DNA of 64,000 bases from an uncultured Bacilli bacterium (GCA_934119965.1 CAKOTA010000005.1:1-64000); one strand, 5' to 3'. Positions 9,015-18,075 are shown, numbered from the stretch's first letter. The notes: generated by a model not told the origin, from the sequence alone. Numbers and translations are program-made.

Positions 9015-9683
9015 TCAGCTCTTCTCTAATAAATCCGGTCTTCGTTCTTTTGTTTTTTTTATACTTTGTTCTAAACGCCATTTTCTTATGTTTTCATGAT
9101 GTCCTGATAATAATACATCCGGTACTTTCATTCCATTAAATTGAACGGGTTTAGTATATACAGGATAATCTAATAAGTTGTTGTTAAATGAATCTTCTTT
9201 ATGTGATTCTTCTTCTATTACTCCAGGTATTAGTCTGGTAATACTATCTATTAATACCATACTAGGAATTTCGCCACCAGTTAATACATAGTCACCTACA
9301 CTTATTTCTAAATCAACAAAACTTCTTATTCTTTCATCAAATCCTTCATAATGTCCGCATAAAATAATTAGATGTTTATATTTACTAAGTTCATATGCTT
9401 TTTTTTGATTATATGGTGTCCCTTGTGGTGTCATCATAATAACTAATGTATCTTCTTTTTTTAAATCATTGATGGCATCATATATAGGTTGTGGCATCAA
9501 AACCATTCCTTTTCCTCCACCAAAGCCATAATCATCTACTTTTTTATTTTTATCTTTTGAATAATCTCTAAAGTTGTGAATATTTATTTCAACTAAGTTA
9601 TTTTTTATTGCTCTAGCAATTATTGATTCATTTATTATTCCAGTATACATATCTGGAAAAAGAGTTAAAACATCAATTTTCAT
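9015..9683 (-). CDS. trmD: tRNA (guanine-N1-)-methyltransferase
   Basis: 222 residues. It methylates G37 of tRNAs with SAM and prevents frameshifting. SPOUT knot signatures are visible: MKIDVLTLFPDMY, GGGKGMVLMPQP, CGHYEGFDERI, SVGDYVLTGGEIPSMVLID and LSGHHENIRKWR. It ends in TGA and overlaps rimM by 11 nt upstream, the standard rimM-trmD arrangement. Confidence 0.98.
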   Translation of the reverse strand: MKIDVLTLFPDMYTGIINESIIARAIKNNLVEINIHNFRDYSKDKNKKVDDYGFGGGKGMVLMPQPIYDAINDLKKEDTLVIMMTPQGTPYNQKKAYELSKYKHLIILCGHYEGFDERIRSFVDLEISVGDYVLTGGEIPSMVLIDSITRLIPGVIEEESHKEDSFNNNLLDYPVYTKPVQFNGMKVPDVLLSGHHENIRKWRLEQSIKKTKERRPDLLEKS

Positions 9684-10149
9684 CTATTAAACCTTCTATT
9701 TCATTTATAGTAATTTTTTTATTTTCTGAATCAATTTTAGTCACAAATTCTTTAATGTTAGGAATTAAATATTCTTTTTCATTTTTTTCAATTACTAAAA
9801 TATCATATTTTTTATTTTTCATTAGTTTTATCACTTTACCTATATATCTATCGCTATAAACATCATATCCTATTAATTCTTCATTTAATGTAATATTTTT
9901 TATTTCATTTTTATCTACATAAACATTACAATTTTTATATTTTAAAACTTCATTTATATCATTTATTTCTTCAAATGTAATCATATCAAAATTCTTATGA
10001 GTTCTATAATTGCTTATAGTTAATTTATCATTATTAATATATAAATGATTTTTCTTTTTAAATACTTCATTTTTATAATCAATATCTGATATAATTTTTA
10101 CTTCACCTTTTATTCCGTGGGTGTTTACTAACTTTCCTATATAAATCAT
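9673..10149 (-). CDS. rimM: 16S rRNA processing protein RimM
   Basis: 158 residues, normal length. RimM helps 30S maturation by binding S19. It starts MIYIGKLVNTHGIKGEVK, the family signature, and its C-terminal PRC-barrel-like part includes LIGYDVYSDRYIGKV and KEYLIPNIKEFV. It overlaps trmD. No rpsP lies directly upstream; instead a SpoU methyltransferase gene ends 9 nt before. Confidence 0.96.
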   Translation of the reverse strand: MIYIGKLVNTHGIKGEVKIISDIDYKNEVFKKKNHLYINNDKLTISNYRTHKNFDMITFEEINDINEVLKYKNCNVYVDKNEIKNITLNEELIGYDVYSDRYIGKVIKLMKNKKYDILVIEKNEKEYLIPNIKEFVTKIDSENKKITINEIEGLIDEN

Positions 10150-10157
10150 AATTTCAC

Positions 10158-10883
10158 CTACTTATCCATTTCATAAAGAATAATTGAAGTGGCTACTCCT
10201 ACATTTAAACTCTCACAAATACTAGCCATCTTAATATATATATAGTCATCACATAAATTAAGGATTTCATTACTTATTCCATTTCCCTCATTTCCCATTA
10301 TTATACATATTTTTTGATTTTTTTCAAGGTCTTTTATATCTTTTCCATCAGTTACCTTTGTTCCTACTATTTTATATTGCATTTTTTTTAGTTCTGGGAT
10401 AAATTCGGTTAATTTTTTTTCCATTATATTTATATTAAATATCATTCCCTCACTAGCTCTTAATACTTTAGTATTGTACAAATCAACTGTATTATGTCCT
10501 AGAATAATTGTATCTATATGAAATGCTACCGCGCTTCTTATTATTGTGCCTAAATTGCCCGGATCTTGAATTCCGTCTAACATTAATATCTTATTTCCTA
10601 ATTCTTTTTCTTTTAATTGATTACAAATTCCTATCATATTAGGTATAGTATCTAGTTCAGTAATATATTTCATCACTTTTTCATTAACATAGTTTGTTTC
10701 TACATTTAATTTATATTCAGTATTCTCTAATAAGATTAATTCTTTCAAATTTCCACTCTTATAGGCTTCTTTTATTAAATGTTCACTTTCTATTATAAAT
10801 AATCCCGTTTCCTTGCGATATTTTTTATTGTTTAGTTTTTTTATTTCTTTTATCTTTTTATTTTCAATAGAAGTATATAGCAT
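10158..10883 (-). CDS. TrmH/SpoU-family RNA 2'-O-methyltransferase
   Basis: 241 residues. An N-terminal substrate-binding part (KKLNNKKYRKETGLFIIES) is followed by the SPOUT domain with LDGIQDPGNLGTIIRSA, IIMGNEGNGIS and SLNVGVATSIILYE, the three SpoU motifs. It probably methylates rRNA (RlmB/YsgA-like); the exact target cannot be read from sequence. The start ATG at 10883 follows AGGTG; the frame extends three codons to a GTG that overlaps this site. Confidence 0.9.
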   Translation of the reverse strand: MLYTSIENKKIKEIKKLNNKKYRKETGLFIIESEHLIKEAYKSGNLKELILLENTEYKLNVETNYVNEKVMKYITELDTIPNMIGICNQLKEKELGNKILMLDGIQDPGNLGTIIRSAVAFHIDTIILGHNTVDLYNTKVLRASEGMIFNINIMEKKLTEFIPELKKMQYKIVGTKVTDGKDIKDLEKNQKICIIMGNEGNGISNEILNLCDDYIYIKMASICESLNVGVATSIILYEMDK

Positions 10884-10967
10884 TTTAATCACCTACTTAA
10901 TTATACTATAATTTTTGATTAAAAAAAAGAATATTAAATCTAAATTATTGGTGACTAATCATTTAAC

Positions 10968-10996
10968 TTGTCAAATTTAAAAAAAAAGTATATAAT
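10968..10996 (+). promoter_or_regulatory. Sigma-A promoter of the RNase J gene
   Basis: TTGTCA, 17-nt spacer, TATAAT, about 40 nt before the ATG at 11036. Confidence 0.8.
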
Positions 10997-11035
10997 TATG
11001 GAGTTGAGTTATTTTATTAAAAGAAAGGAGTTTTT

Positions 11036-12706
11036 ATGAAATTTTTTGATGACACAGACACCAAAGTATTTGCTTTAGGTGGTTTGGGTGAAGTCGGAAA
11101 AAACATGTATTGTGTAATGCATGGAAATGAAATAATTATTACGGATGCGGGTATGACTTTTCCTGAGGGAGAACAATTAGGTATTGATTATGTAATACCT
11201 GATGTTACTTTTCTTAAGAAAAACGAAAATAAAATTAAAGCTTTATTTATAACACACGGACACGAGGATCATATAGGAGCAATACCATTTTTATTACAAA
11301 CAGTTAATATACCTTATATATATGCTCCAAATCAAGCTGTCGGTTTAATAAGAAAAAAATTAGAGGATAGAAATATTCAATATAAAAATTTAATTATCTA
11401 TAATGAAAAAACTAAAGTAAAATTTAAAAATATAGAGGTAGAATTTTTTAGAACTACACACTCTATACCAGATTCACACGGATTTTGTATTACTACCCCA
11501 AATGGTAGAATAGTAACTACGGGAGATTTTAAATTTGATTTAACACCTATAGGACCAATGGCTAATTTACATAAAATGGCTGAAATTGGTAAAAGAGGTG
11601 TTACACTATTACTAAGTGATAGTACTAATGCTTTAAATGAAGGAATGAGTAAAAGTGAATCAAAAGTTGATGATGCTTTATATGAAATACTAAAGAAAGA
11701 AAAAGGTAGAGTTATCATCGCTACATTCGCTTCTAATATATACAGATTAAAACATATAGTTGATAATTGTAAAAAGACTGGTAGAAAAATAACTACATTT
11801 GGTAGAAGTATGGAAAATAATATTGAAATTTCTATTCAAGGTGGATATATAAAAAATAAAGAAATTTTTATTTCTGCTGAAGAGGCTAATAAACTGCCTC
11901 CTAGTAAAGTATGTTTATTATGTACTGGAAGCCAAGGAGAACCTTTAGCCGCTTTATCAAGAATTGCTGACGGAAGTCATAAATATATAACTCTAAGACC
12001 CGATAGTGACGTAGTAGTATTCTCTTCTTCTGCTATTCCAGGTAATGCATTAAGTATATCGAGAACAATAAATAAATTATATTTAAAAGGTGTTAAAGTA
12101 TATACAAATACATCTTTATCTGATGTTCATACTTCTGGACATGCTTATGAAGAAGAATTAAAATTAATGATTAGACTTATAAACCCAACTTATGTTATGC
12201 CATTTCATGGTGAATATCGAATGTTAAAAAAACACGCTGATATAGCTGTTGATTGTGGTGTACCTAAAGAAAATACATTTGTCCTTGAAAATGGAGATGT
12301 TTTATCCATAAGAAAGGGAAAAATTAAGAAGGCAGGTAAAATTCCTGCTGGTGATACATATGTAGATGGAAACAGAATTGGTGATATTGGATCAGCTGTT
12401 ATAAGAGATAGAAAAGTAATGGCAAATGATGGTATTATTGTTGTAATAGCTAATATCAATATGAAAAAATCTGAATTATTAGGTAAAGTTAATATAACAA
12501 CTAGAGGATTTGTTCAAGTAAATGAAAATGAAGAATTATTAAAAGAAATAGAAAATTTAGCTAAAAAAACAATAACAGATAAATTAAATAAAAATAATAA
12601 TTTTTCTGATATAAAAGCTGAAATCATAACTGTTTTATCTAATTATGCATATGAAAAAACAGGAAGAAAACCAATTATTCTACCTGTTATAATGGATATT
12701 AAATAA
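11036..12706 (+). CDS. rnjA: Ribonuclease J
   Basis: 556 residues, usual length. It acts as 5'-3' exonuclease and endonuclease in mRNA turnover and rRNA maturation. Metallo-beta-lactamase motif HGHEDH is at 74-79, then the beta-CASP domain (FGRSMENNIEISIQGGYI, CTGSQGEPLAALSRIADG, SSSAIPGN) and a C-terminal dimerisation part. ATG follows AAAGGAG. A single copy is seen here, so J1 versus J2 cannot be decided; I use rnjA by default. Confidence 0.96.
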   Translation: MKFFDDTDTKVFALGGLGEVGKNMYCVMHGNEIIITDAGMTFPEGEQLGIDYVIPDVTFLKKNENKIKALFITHGHEDHIGAIPFLLQTVNIPYIYAPNQAVGLIRKKLEDRNIQYKNLIIYNEKTKVKFKNIEVEFFRTTHSIPDSHGFCITTPNGRIVTTGDFKFDLTPIGPMANLHKMAEIGKRGVTLLLSDSTNALNEGMSKSESKVDDALYEILKKEKGRVIIATFASNIYRLKHIVDNCKKTGRKITTFGRSMENNIEISIQGGYIKNKEIFISAEEANKLPPSKVCLLCTGSQGEPLAALSRIADGSHKYITLRPDSDVVVFSSSAIPGNALSISRTINKLYLKGVKVYTNTSLSDVHTSGHAYEEELKLMIRLINPTYVMPFHGEYRMLKKHADIAVDCGVPKENTFVLENGDVLSIRKGKIKKAGKIPAGDTYVDGNRIGDIGSAVIRDRKVMANDGIIVVIANINMKKSELLGKVNITTRGFVQVNENEELLKEIENLAKKTITDKLNKNNNFSDIKAEIITVLSNYAYEKTGRKPIILPVIMDIK

Positions 12707-12720
12707 TATCCTTTTTATTT
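12694..12720 (+). terminator. Terminator of the RNase J gene
   Basis: GGATATTA/TAATATCC stem overlapping the stop codon, followed by TTTTTATTTT on the plus strand. It lies between convergent genes. Confidence 0.8.
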
Positions 12721-13905
12721 TGGAATTGTAATTATCACTTTTGTTCCTTTATTCTTTACTGAGTGATATTTCATAATTCCATTGTGAGCTTTAATAATTT
12801 CATTTGATAAATATGTACCTAATCCTGTACCATTTTGTTTGGTAGTAAAAAATGCAGATTTAATTTGTTTTAATTCTTCTTCAGTCATTCCTTTTCCTGT
12901 ATCCTCTACTACTATTTTTACTTTATTCTTAGAATTGGAAACATTTATCTTTATTGTTCCATTTTTTTCAATTGATTCTACACTATTTTTAATTAAATTA
13001 ACTAGAACTTGTTTCAATCTATTATAGTCTGCTTCAATATATAATTCATCTATATCAGTACAAATAAACTCGATATTTTTACTTTTTAAAATCATACTAA
13101 AATTATTTTTTATGTCTTCTAAAAGAAATCCTAAATCCATTTCTTCTTTTTCTATTTTAATTTTTGTTATGCTTAAGAAATCTTCTAATAGCATTAAAAC
13201 TCTATTTATTTCTTCTCTTATTATTGGAATATATTTATTTGAATGTTCAATATTATTAACATCATACATATCTAAATAACCCTTTACTACTGCAATTGGA
13301 TTTTTAATTTCATGAGTTATTTTAAATAATGAGTCTTTTGATTCTTTATCCTCTTCGAAATTTTGTAATGATCTATACAATGAACAGATAGATTCTGTAT
13401 TTTTGAATAAACTAATTAAAAATTTTGTTATTATATAAGATACAAGAATTACAATTCCTAAAATTACAATGTTATTTTTATTAATGTACATACTATAAAA
13501 TATCAAACTTCTTAAAATTAGTGAAATACTAATAAAATCAATCTTTTTATCTTCTATTATATTCAAAATATAAACTAAATAACTTAATATTAAAAAGATT
13601 AAATTAATATCAAATCGATTATTATAGTAATATAATAACAATATTAAAATTGTAATTATACTAAATTTTCTTTTTTTTATACAGGCTATTACAAATGGAA
13701 TATCAAATAAAATTAATGGTATATCTTCATAAACTGTGTAACCATATTTTAATGATAAATACACTGATGATATTAAAGCTACATCCAAAATCAATTCATT
13801 TCTTTTTTTATTAAATGTTTTTGTAAAAAACAAATAAACTATATAACATAAAATTGGAAATACAATTAGTGAAACATCTAAAACAATTATTTCAAATAAA
13901 TTCAA
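12715..13905 (-). CDS. Membrane sensor histidine kinase, sporulation-kinase-like
   Basis: 396 residues. The first 170 are mostly hydrophobic (about six membrane segments, no large outside loop), then HisKA with His198 in FKITHEIKNPIAVVKGYLDM, and HATPase_c with NLIKNSVESI, VEDTGKGM and GTGLGTYLSNEI. The architecture resembles KinB, which feeds the Spo0A phosphorelay; no response regulator gene is adjacent. The best start is TTG at 13905 behind AAGGTGAT. The promoter upstream carries a perfect Spo0A box, fitting a sporulation role (inference). Confidence 0.85.
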   Translation of the reverse strand: MNLFEIIVLDVSLIVFPILCYIVYLFFTKTFNKKRNELILDVALISSVYLSLKYGYTVYEDIPLILFDIPFVIACIKKRKFSIITILILLLYYYNNRFDINLIFLILSYLVYILNIIEDKKIDFISISLILRSLIFYSMYINKNNIVILGIVILVSYIITKFLISLFKNTESICSLYRSLQNFEEDKESKDSLFKITHEIKNPIAVVKGYLDMYDVNNIEHSNKYIPIIREEINRVLMLLEDFLSITKIKIEKEEMDLGFLLEDIKNNFSMILKSKNIEFICTDIDELYIEADYNRLKQVLVNLIKNSVESIEKNGTIKINVSNSKNKVKIVVEDTGKGMTEEELKQIKSAFFTTKQNGTGLGTYLSNEIIKAHNGIMKYHSVKNKGTKVIITIPK

Positions 13906-13924
13906 TTTATCACCTTCCGACAAA

Positions 13925-13958
13925 ATTATACAATTTATTTATGTCATTTTTTGTCGAA
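13925..13958 (-). promoter_or_regulatory. Candidate Spo0A-controlled promoter of the histidine kinase
   Basis: Perfect Spo0A box TTCGACA on the minus strand, then exactly 21 nt, then TATAAT. A second near-match (TGTCGGA) lies just downstream. The geometry is the same as in front of spoIIGA. Confidence 0.5.
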
Positions 13959-13980
13959 AAAAAGCATTTTTAAATGCTTT
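13957..13980 (-). terminator. Terminator of the EIIB-like gene
   Basis: AAAGCATTT/AAATGCTTT stem starting at the stop codon, followed by TTTT on the minus strand. Confidence 0.8.
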
Positions 13981-14293
13981 ATTTTAATTCATCTATGTAT
14001 TTTTTTAATTGTTTTGCTTCTTCGCCAATTATAATTTTTAATTGATTATCAATTTCAACTATACCTTGAGCTCCCATTTTTTGAATTCCTTCTTTATTTA
14101 CTATTTCAACATTCTTTAGAGTTACAATAAATCTTGATTTAGAAAACTCATATTCTAAGATATTATCTTTTCCTCCCAAGTAAGTAACTAATTTATTAAC
14201 ATCCATTTTAAAATCTTTTTTCTTTGACTTTATAATTGCAAATGCTATTAAAAGTGCAACCACAATTATTATTAAATATTGTATATATTCCAT
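13979..14293 (-). CDS. Membrane-anchored PTS EIIB-like protein lacking the phospho-cysteine
   Basis: 104 residues. One N-terminal membrane segment (about 5-21) is followed by a domain that aligns by eye with glucose-type PTS EIIB: LVTYLGGKDNILEYEFSKSRF for the usual LGGxxNIxxVxxCxTRLR, then GIQKMGAQGIVEIDNQLKIIIG. At the phosphorylated cysteine position there is Ser51, so it cannot act as a normal EIIB. No EIIC is near. It may be a structural or regulatory relative. ATG follows AGGTGATAAT. Confidence 0.7.
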   Translation of the reverse strand: MEYIQYLIIIVVALLIAFAIIKSKKKDFKMDVNKLVTYLGGKDNILEYEFSKSRFIVTLKNVEIVNKEGIQKMGAQGIVEIDNQLKIIIGEEAKQLKKYIDELK

Positions 14294-14369
14294 ATTATCA
14301 CCTAGTAATAATAATACTATAAATTAACAGATATTGCAAGTTTAAAAAAAATATCATCATATGTCGTTT

Positions 14370-14399
14370 TTGTTGAAATGATATATGATTTATTATAAT
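14370..14399 (+). promoter_or_regulatory. Promoter of the FtsW/RodA-family gene
   Basis: TTGTTG, 18-nt spacer, TATAAT, 18 nt before the ATG at 14418. Confidence 0.55.
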
Positions 14400-14417
14400 A
14401 TTTAAATGGTGAATAAT

Positions 14418-15533
14418 ATGAATAAAAAAATTATGTCTAATTATAATAAACAATTATATGTTTTTTTAAGTTTGTTTATTATTATAAGTTTAGTTTCAAT
14501 ATATAGTGCTGAAACTATTTTAAGTTATAATAATCATTTTTTCATTAAACAAATTATCTGGTATTCTCTAGGAATTGTTTTAATTTTTTTATTAACCAAA
14601 ATAGATAATAAAATTATATATAAGTATTCTATTTATTTATATATTCTTGGCAATATCTTATTATTACTACTTTTATTTTTTGGAAATGAAGTTAATAATG
14701 CTAGGTGTTGGTTTATGATTCCATATATTGGTTCTTTCCAGCCTAGTGAATTTATGAAAATAATTTTAATCATTGTTCTTTCTAAAACAACAAGTGAATT
14801 CAATCAAAAGTATAACTCACCTACTATTAAAGAAGAATTTATTTTTTTACTTAAAATATTAGGGATAGTTGCTATTCCTAGCATTTTGACTTTCTTGGAA
14901 CCGGATACAGGTGTAGTTTTAATTTATGCTTTAATCACTATTTTCATTTTATTTATATCTGGTATTAGAATTAGATGGTTTGTATTACTTTTTTCAGCTA
15001 TTATTTTATCTATAGGTATTATCTTAGGAATTTATTTCTTAAATAAAGACTTATTTATTAAAATATTAGGAACTGATTTTTTCTTAAGAGTTGATCGTCT
15101 ATTAGATTGGTCAAATAAATCAGGATATCAATTAGAAAATGGTTTAATTGCTATTGGATCTGGAGGACTACTAGGACATGGTTTTAATCATACTCCAATA
15201 TATTTTCCCGAACCACAAACCGATTTTATATTTGCTGTTTTTTCTAGTAATTTTGGATTTATTGGTTCATTAATTTTATTAATATTAATCCTATTTTTTG
15301 ACTTGAATTTAATCAATCTAGCTAAAAGCAGTAATTTAATTAATAAATATATAATTGCTGGAATACTGGGTATGTTAGTATATCAACAATTTCAAAATAT
15401 CGGAATGACTTTAGGAATTATACCTATAACAGGAATTACTCTGCCTTTTATCAGTTATGGTGGATCTAGTTTACTTAGTTATATGATTATTGTCGCACTT
15501 ACTTTAAATATAAGTAAAGAAAAAATAAGCTAA
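14418..15533 (+). CDS. FtsW/RodA/SpoVE-family peptidoglycan polymerase
   Basis: 371 residues, polytopic (about ten membrane segments). SEDS glycosyltransferases polymerise lipid II outside the membrane with a partner class B PBP. Signatures are FLEPDTGVVLIY, SGYQLENGLIAIGSGGLLG, PEPQTDFIFAVFSSNFGFIG and GITLPFISYGGSSLLS. RodA-like features dominate, but the divergent N-terminus also permits a sporulation role (SpoVE-like). A second family member at 42712-43869 looks more like FtsW. The start at 14418 follows GGTGAATAAT. Confidence 0.9.
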   Translation: MNKKIMSNYNKQLYVFLSLFIIISLVSIYSAETILSYNNHFFIKQIIWYSLGIVLIFLLTKIDNKIIYKYSIYLYILGNILLLLLLFFGNEVNNARCWFMIPYIGSFQPSEFMKIILIIVLSKTTSEFNQKYNSPTIKEEFIFLLKILGIVAIPSILTFLEPDTGVVLIYALITIFILFISGIRIRWFVLLFSAIILSIGIILGIYFLNKDLFIKILGTDFFLRVDRLLDWSNKSGYQLENGLIAIGSGGLLGHGFNHTPIYFPEPQTDFIFAVFSSNFGFIGSLILLILILFFDLNLINLAKSSNLINKYIIAGILGMLVYQQFQNIGMTLGIIPITGITLPFISYGGSSLLSYMIIVALTLNISKEKIS

Positions 15534-15541
15534 CGCTTATT
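15519..15541 (-). terminator. Terminator between convergent SEDS and pseudopilin genes
   Basis: AATAAGC/GCTTATT with a 4-nt loop containing both stop regions; on the minus strand it runs into TTTTTTC. Confidence 0.75.
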
Positions 15542-15902
15542 CACAATCTCCAAAATTAAAATCATCATATTGACCATAAGCATCAACAGTAATTGATACT
15601 TTTTGATTCAAATCAATTGTTCCTCCTGTTTCAACATCAGTTAATGGTGTTTTTAAATAATTGGCATTTACTAATTCTTGTAATTTTATACAATAAGTAT
15701 TTCCAGCTATTTTAGGATAACTTTCAACATTTTCATTCAAATATAAATCGGTTGCAGAATAAATCATATTTTTCATTGTATTACTTAGTTCTTCTTTTTT
15801 ATTATTCACTTGATTTAACAAATTAGGAAGTATTATTAGCGTCATAAGAGCTAGTATTCCTATTACTGCTATCATTTCCATAAGTGTAAATCCTTTTTTC
15901 AT
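15537..15902 (-). CDS. Prepilin-like protein with N-methylation motif
   Basis: 121 residues. MKKGFTLMEMIAVIGILALM is a class-III prepilin signal: cleavage after the Gly, Phe at +1, Glu at +5 replaced in spacing by MEM, then a hydrophobic helix. The globular part has two cysteines (about 71 and 120) that could form a disulfide. It resembles ComGC/GspG-type pseudopilins. No prepilin peptidase or assembly ATPase is near, so it is an orphan in this window. ATG follows AGGTGATAT. Confidence 0.85.
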   Translation of the reverse strand: MKKGFTLMEMIAVIGILALMTLIILPNLLNQVNNKKEELSNTMKNMIYSATDLYLNENVESYPKIAGNTYCIKLQELVNANYLKTPLTDVETGGTIDLNQKVSITVDAYGQYDDFNFGDCE

Positions 15903-15947
15903 ATCATCACCTATTATAATTATAACTTTTTAATTAAAAAAAAGCAA

Positions 15948-16133
15948 CTATTTGCTTTCTTCCTTAGTTACTACTTCTTTGTTTTTATAAGTTCCACATT
16001 CTTTACAAACTCTATGTGGTTTTTTTGTTGCACCACATTTTGGACAAGTTGTAGTAGCATTTTCACTTATTTTGTAATGAGTTCTTCTCATTCTACCTCT
16101 AGTTTTAGATACTTTTCTAAATGGTACTGCCAT
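15948..16133 (-). CDS. rpmF: 50S ribosomal protein L32, zinc-binding form
   Basis: 61 residues. [21 protein letters not shown] is the L32 start, followed by a zinc ribbon with CPKCG and CKECG pairs. The presence of all four cysteines marks the zinc-dependent paralogue. It follows yceD by 16 nt; the yceD-rpmF pair is common in bacteria. Confidence 0.97.
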   Translation of the reverse strand: MAVPFRKVSKTRGRMRRTHYKISENATTTCPKCGATKKPHRVCKECGTYKNKEVVTKEESK

Positions 16134-16149
16134 ATTAACACCTCTCTTT

Positions 16150-16635
16150 TCATTTTAATAAATCTTTTAATTTTTCTAGTTCTGGATTTGTTGAAGTTTC
16201 TTCATATTTATCAATCAACTTCCAACCATCCCCTTCCAGTTTAATGTTTTCATTTTTTTCATTAACTATACGAATGGGAATTTCCATTAATATATTTTCC
16301 CATATTATTGGAAAAATATCAATAGTAAATTCGGTTTTTTTTGAAGTTTCGCCAATTTCTTCCAATAATTCATCAATATTTCCGGCTATTTCAGTATTAA
16401 AGTGATAATTTGTTCTTTCTAATGTAATTGAGTCAGGTAAAATCATATCACCTTCAACATTAACATTTAGTTCATAATCATTATCACCAATTTCTGAAAT
16501 ACTACCCTTTACTGTTACATTGTTTAATTCAATTATATTTGTTTTTTCTAACAATTCTTCACTAATTTCTAATTTTTCATCTATTTCAATACTGAATACA
16601 TTTTGATTTTTGAGTTTTGTTATATCTATTATCAT
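16150..16635 (-). CDS. yceD: YceD family protein (DUF177)
   Basis: 161 residues. Recognised from position in front of rpmF and from the family-like segments [27 protein letters not shown] (split in the text as [12 protein letters not shown] and LNVNVEGDM), followed by an acidic middle and [13 protein letters not shown]. YceD proteins are linked to rRNA accumulation in some organisms. ATG follows AGGAGG located within the end of the upstream small gene. Confidence 0.85.
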   Translation of the reverse strand: MIIDITKLKNQNVFSIEIDEKLEISEELLEKTNIIELNNVTVKGSISEIGDNDYELNVNVEGDMILPDSITLERTNYHFNTEIAGNIDELLEEIGETSKKTEFTIDIFPIIWENILMEIPIRIVNEKNENIKLEGDGWKLIDKYEETSTNPELEKLKDLLK

Positions 16636-16821
16636 TTAGTGCCTCCTATATCTAATTGTATCATTTTCTACTTTTTCTTGTTCATAACTATTTTTTACAA
16701 AAAATTGACCAAAAAATTTAATAAATTGTTCATCTTTTAAAAAATCATATTTACATTTTCTATGAATCTCATTTGTTGAATTATATGAGACTATTTTCAA
16801 TTTAGATAGTGATATTTCCAT
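16636..16821 (-). CDS. Small protein of unknown function upstream of yceD
   Basis: 61 residues, not recognised. Mixed charged/aromatic sequence (HRKCKYDFLKDEQFIKFFGQ) with no membrane segment. ATG follows AGGTGT. Its stop is directly followed by the yceD ATG, whose ribosome binding site is inside this gene, so the two are coupled. It is the first gene after the divergent promoter at 16840-16885. It could be a remnant of a longer protein. Confidence 0.55.
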   Translation of the reverse strand: MEISLSKLKIVSYNSTNEIHRKCKYDFLKDEQFIKFFGQFFVKNSYEQEKVENDTIRYRRH

Positions 16822-16839
16822 AATTACACCTACTCTTAC

Positions 16840-16885
16840 ATTTTAGCACACTTTCCTATATTTTTCAATTGAAATGTGCTAAAAT
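16840..16885. promoter_or_regulatory. Palindromic divergent promoter between yceD operon and tmcAL
   Basis: An 11-bp perfect inverted repeat (ATTTTAGCACA ... TGTGCTAAAAT) puts the same extended -10, TGCTAAAAT, on each strand. On the minus strand TTGAAA lies 17 nt upstream of TAAAAT; the plus strand has only a weak -35. The two promoters face away from each other and may share regulation. Confidence 0.6.
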
Positions 16886-16900
16886 ATAGATGGTGATAGT

Positions 16901-18052
16901 ATGAAGAGTGTTGGAATAATTTGTGAGTATAATCCTTTTCATAATGGTCATTTATATCATTTAAATAAAGTTAAAGAAATGTTTCCTGATTATACTATAA
17001 TTTTGGTAATGAGTGGAAATTTTACTGAACGTGGTGATATGAGTATCATTAATAAGTGGGATAAAACCGATATTGCTTTGCATTATGGTGTTGATTTAGT
17101 TATTGAATTACCTTTTGTTTTTGCTAGTCAAAGCGCTGATATATTTGCTAGAGGAAGCATTCAAATTTTAAATAGTTTAAATGTTGATTATTTAGTTTTT
17201 GGTAGTGAATCAAATGATTTAAGTAAGTTAATAGAAATGGCTAAAATTCAATTAGATAATAAAAAATATAATTCATTAGTTAAAGATTATATGAGTGAAG
17301 GAATTAATTATCCAACTGCCCTATCCAAAGCATTATATGATTTAACAGGAAAAAAAATTATTAAACCAAACGATATACTAGGTGTTACATATATACGAGA
17401 AATATTAAAATTAAACAGTAAAATTAAGCCTATTACGATTAAACGAAATGATAATTACAATTGCACAGAATTAGAAGATTTTATGAGTAGTGCAACAAGT
17501 ATTAGATATGCTTTAAAAAACAATTCTGATGTGTCTAAACAAGTCCCTGAATATGTTTTACCATTCTTAAATAAATTGCATTTCATTGATGATTATTTTG
17601 GAATTTTAAAATATAATATTTTAAATAATATGGATTCTTTAGATAAATTTCAAACTGTTGATGAAGGTATTGACAACAGAATTAAGAAATACATAATCAA
17701 TTCTAAAAGTTTAGATGAATTAATTTTAAAAATTAAAACCAAAAGATATACTTATAATAAATTAAATAGAATGTTTACGCATATATTGTGTAACTTTACC
17801 AAAGAAGAAGCTAGTCTATTCAAAGATATAGAATATATAAGAGTTTTAGGGTTCAGTAATAATGGTAGACTATATCTAAATAATATTAAAAAAGATGTCG
17901 ATATACCTATAATTACAAATTTTTCTAGCATTAAAAGTAAAATGTTAGATGTAGAATTCAGAACTACATGTGTTTATGCTTGTTTATTAGAAGAAAAAGA
18001 AAAAATTAATCTAATTGAAAGTGAATATAAAAATTCACCAATAATGAGATAA
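16901..18052 (+). CDS. tmcAL: tRNA(Met) cytidine acetate ligase
   Basis: 383 residues (YlbM family). It makes N4-acetylcytidine at the wobble position of elongator tRNA-Met from acetate and ATP. The nucleotidyltransferase start GIICEYNPFHNGHLYHL carries the HxGH-like site (14-17), followed by VMSGNFTERGD and NDILGVTYIREI. The tmcAL/yceD/rpmF neighbourhood matches Bacillus ylbM-ylbN-rpmF. ATG follows GGTGATAGT. Confidence 0.93.
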   Translation: MKSVGIICEYNPFHNGHLYHLNKVKEMFPDYTIILVMSGNFTERGDMSIINKWDKTDIALHYGVDLVIELPFVFASQSADIFARGSIQILNSLNVDYLVFGSESNDLSKLIEMAKIQLDNKKYNSLVKDYMSEGINYPTALSKALYDLTGKKIIKPNDILGVTYIREILKLNSKIKPITIKRNDNYNCTELEDFMSSATSIRYALKNNSDVSKQVPEYVLPFLNKLHFIDDYFGILKYNILNNMDSLDKFQTVDEGIDNRIKKYIINSKSLDELILKIKTKRYTYNKLNRMFTHILCNFTKEEASLFKDIEYIRVLGFSNNGRLYLNNIKKDVDIPIITNFSSIKSKMLDVEFRTTCVYACLLEEKEKINLIESEYKNSPIMR

Positions 18053-18055
18053 AAA

Positions 18056-18075
18056 AAATAACTGAAAAGTTATTT
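18056..18075. terminator. Bidirectional terminator between tmcAL and the HerA-like gene
   Basis: AAATAACT/AGTTATTT with a GAAA loop, A-run on one side and T-run on the other, between convergent genes. Confidence 0.8.
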
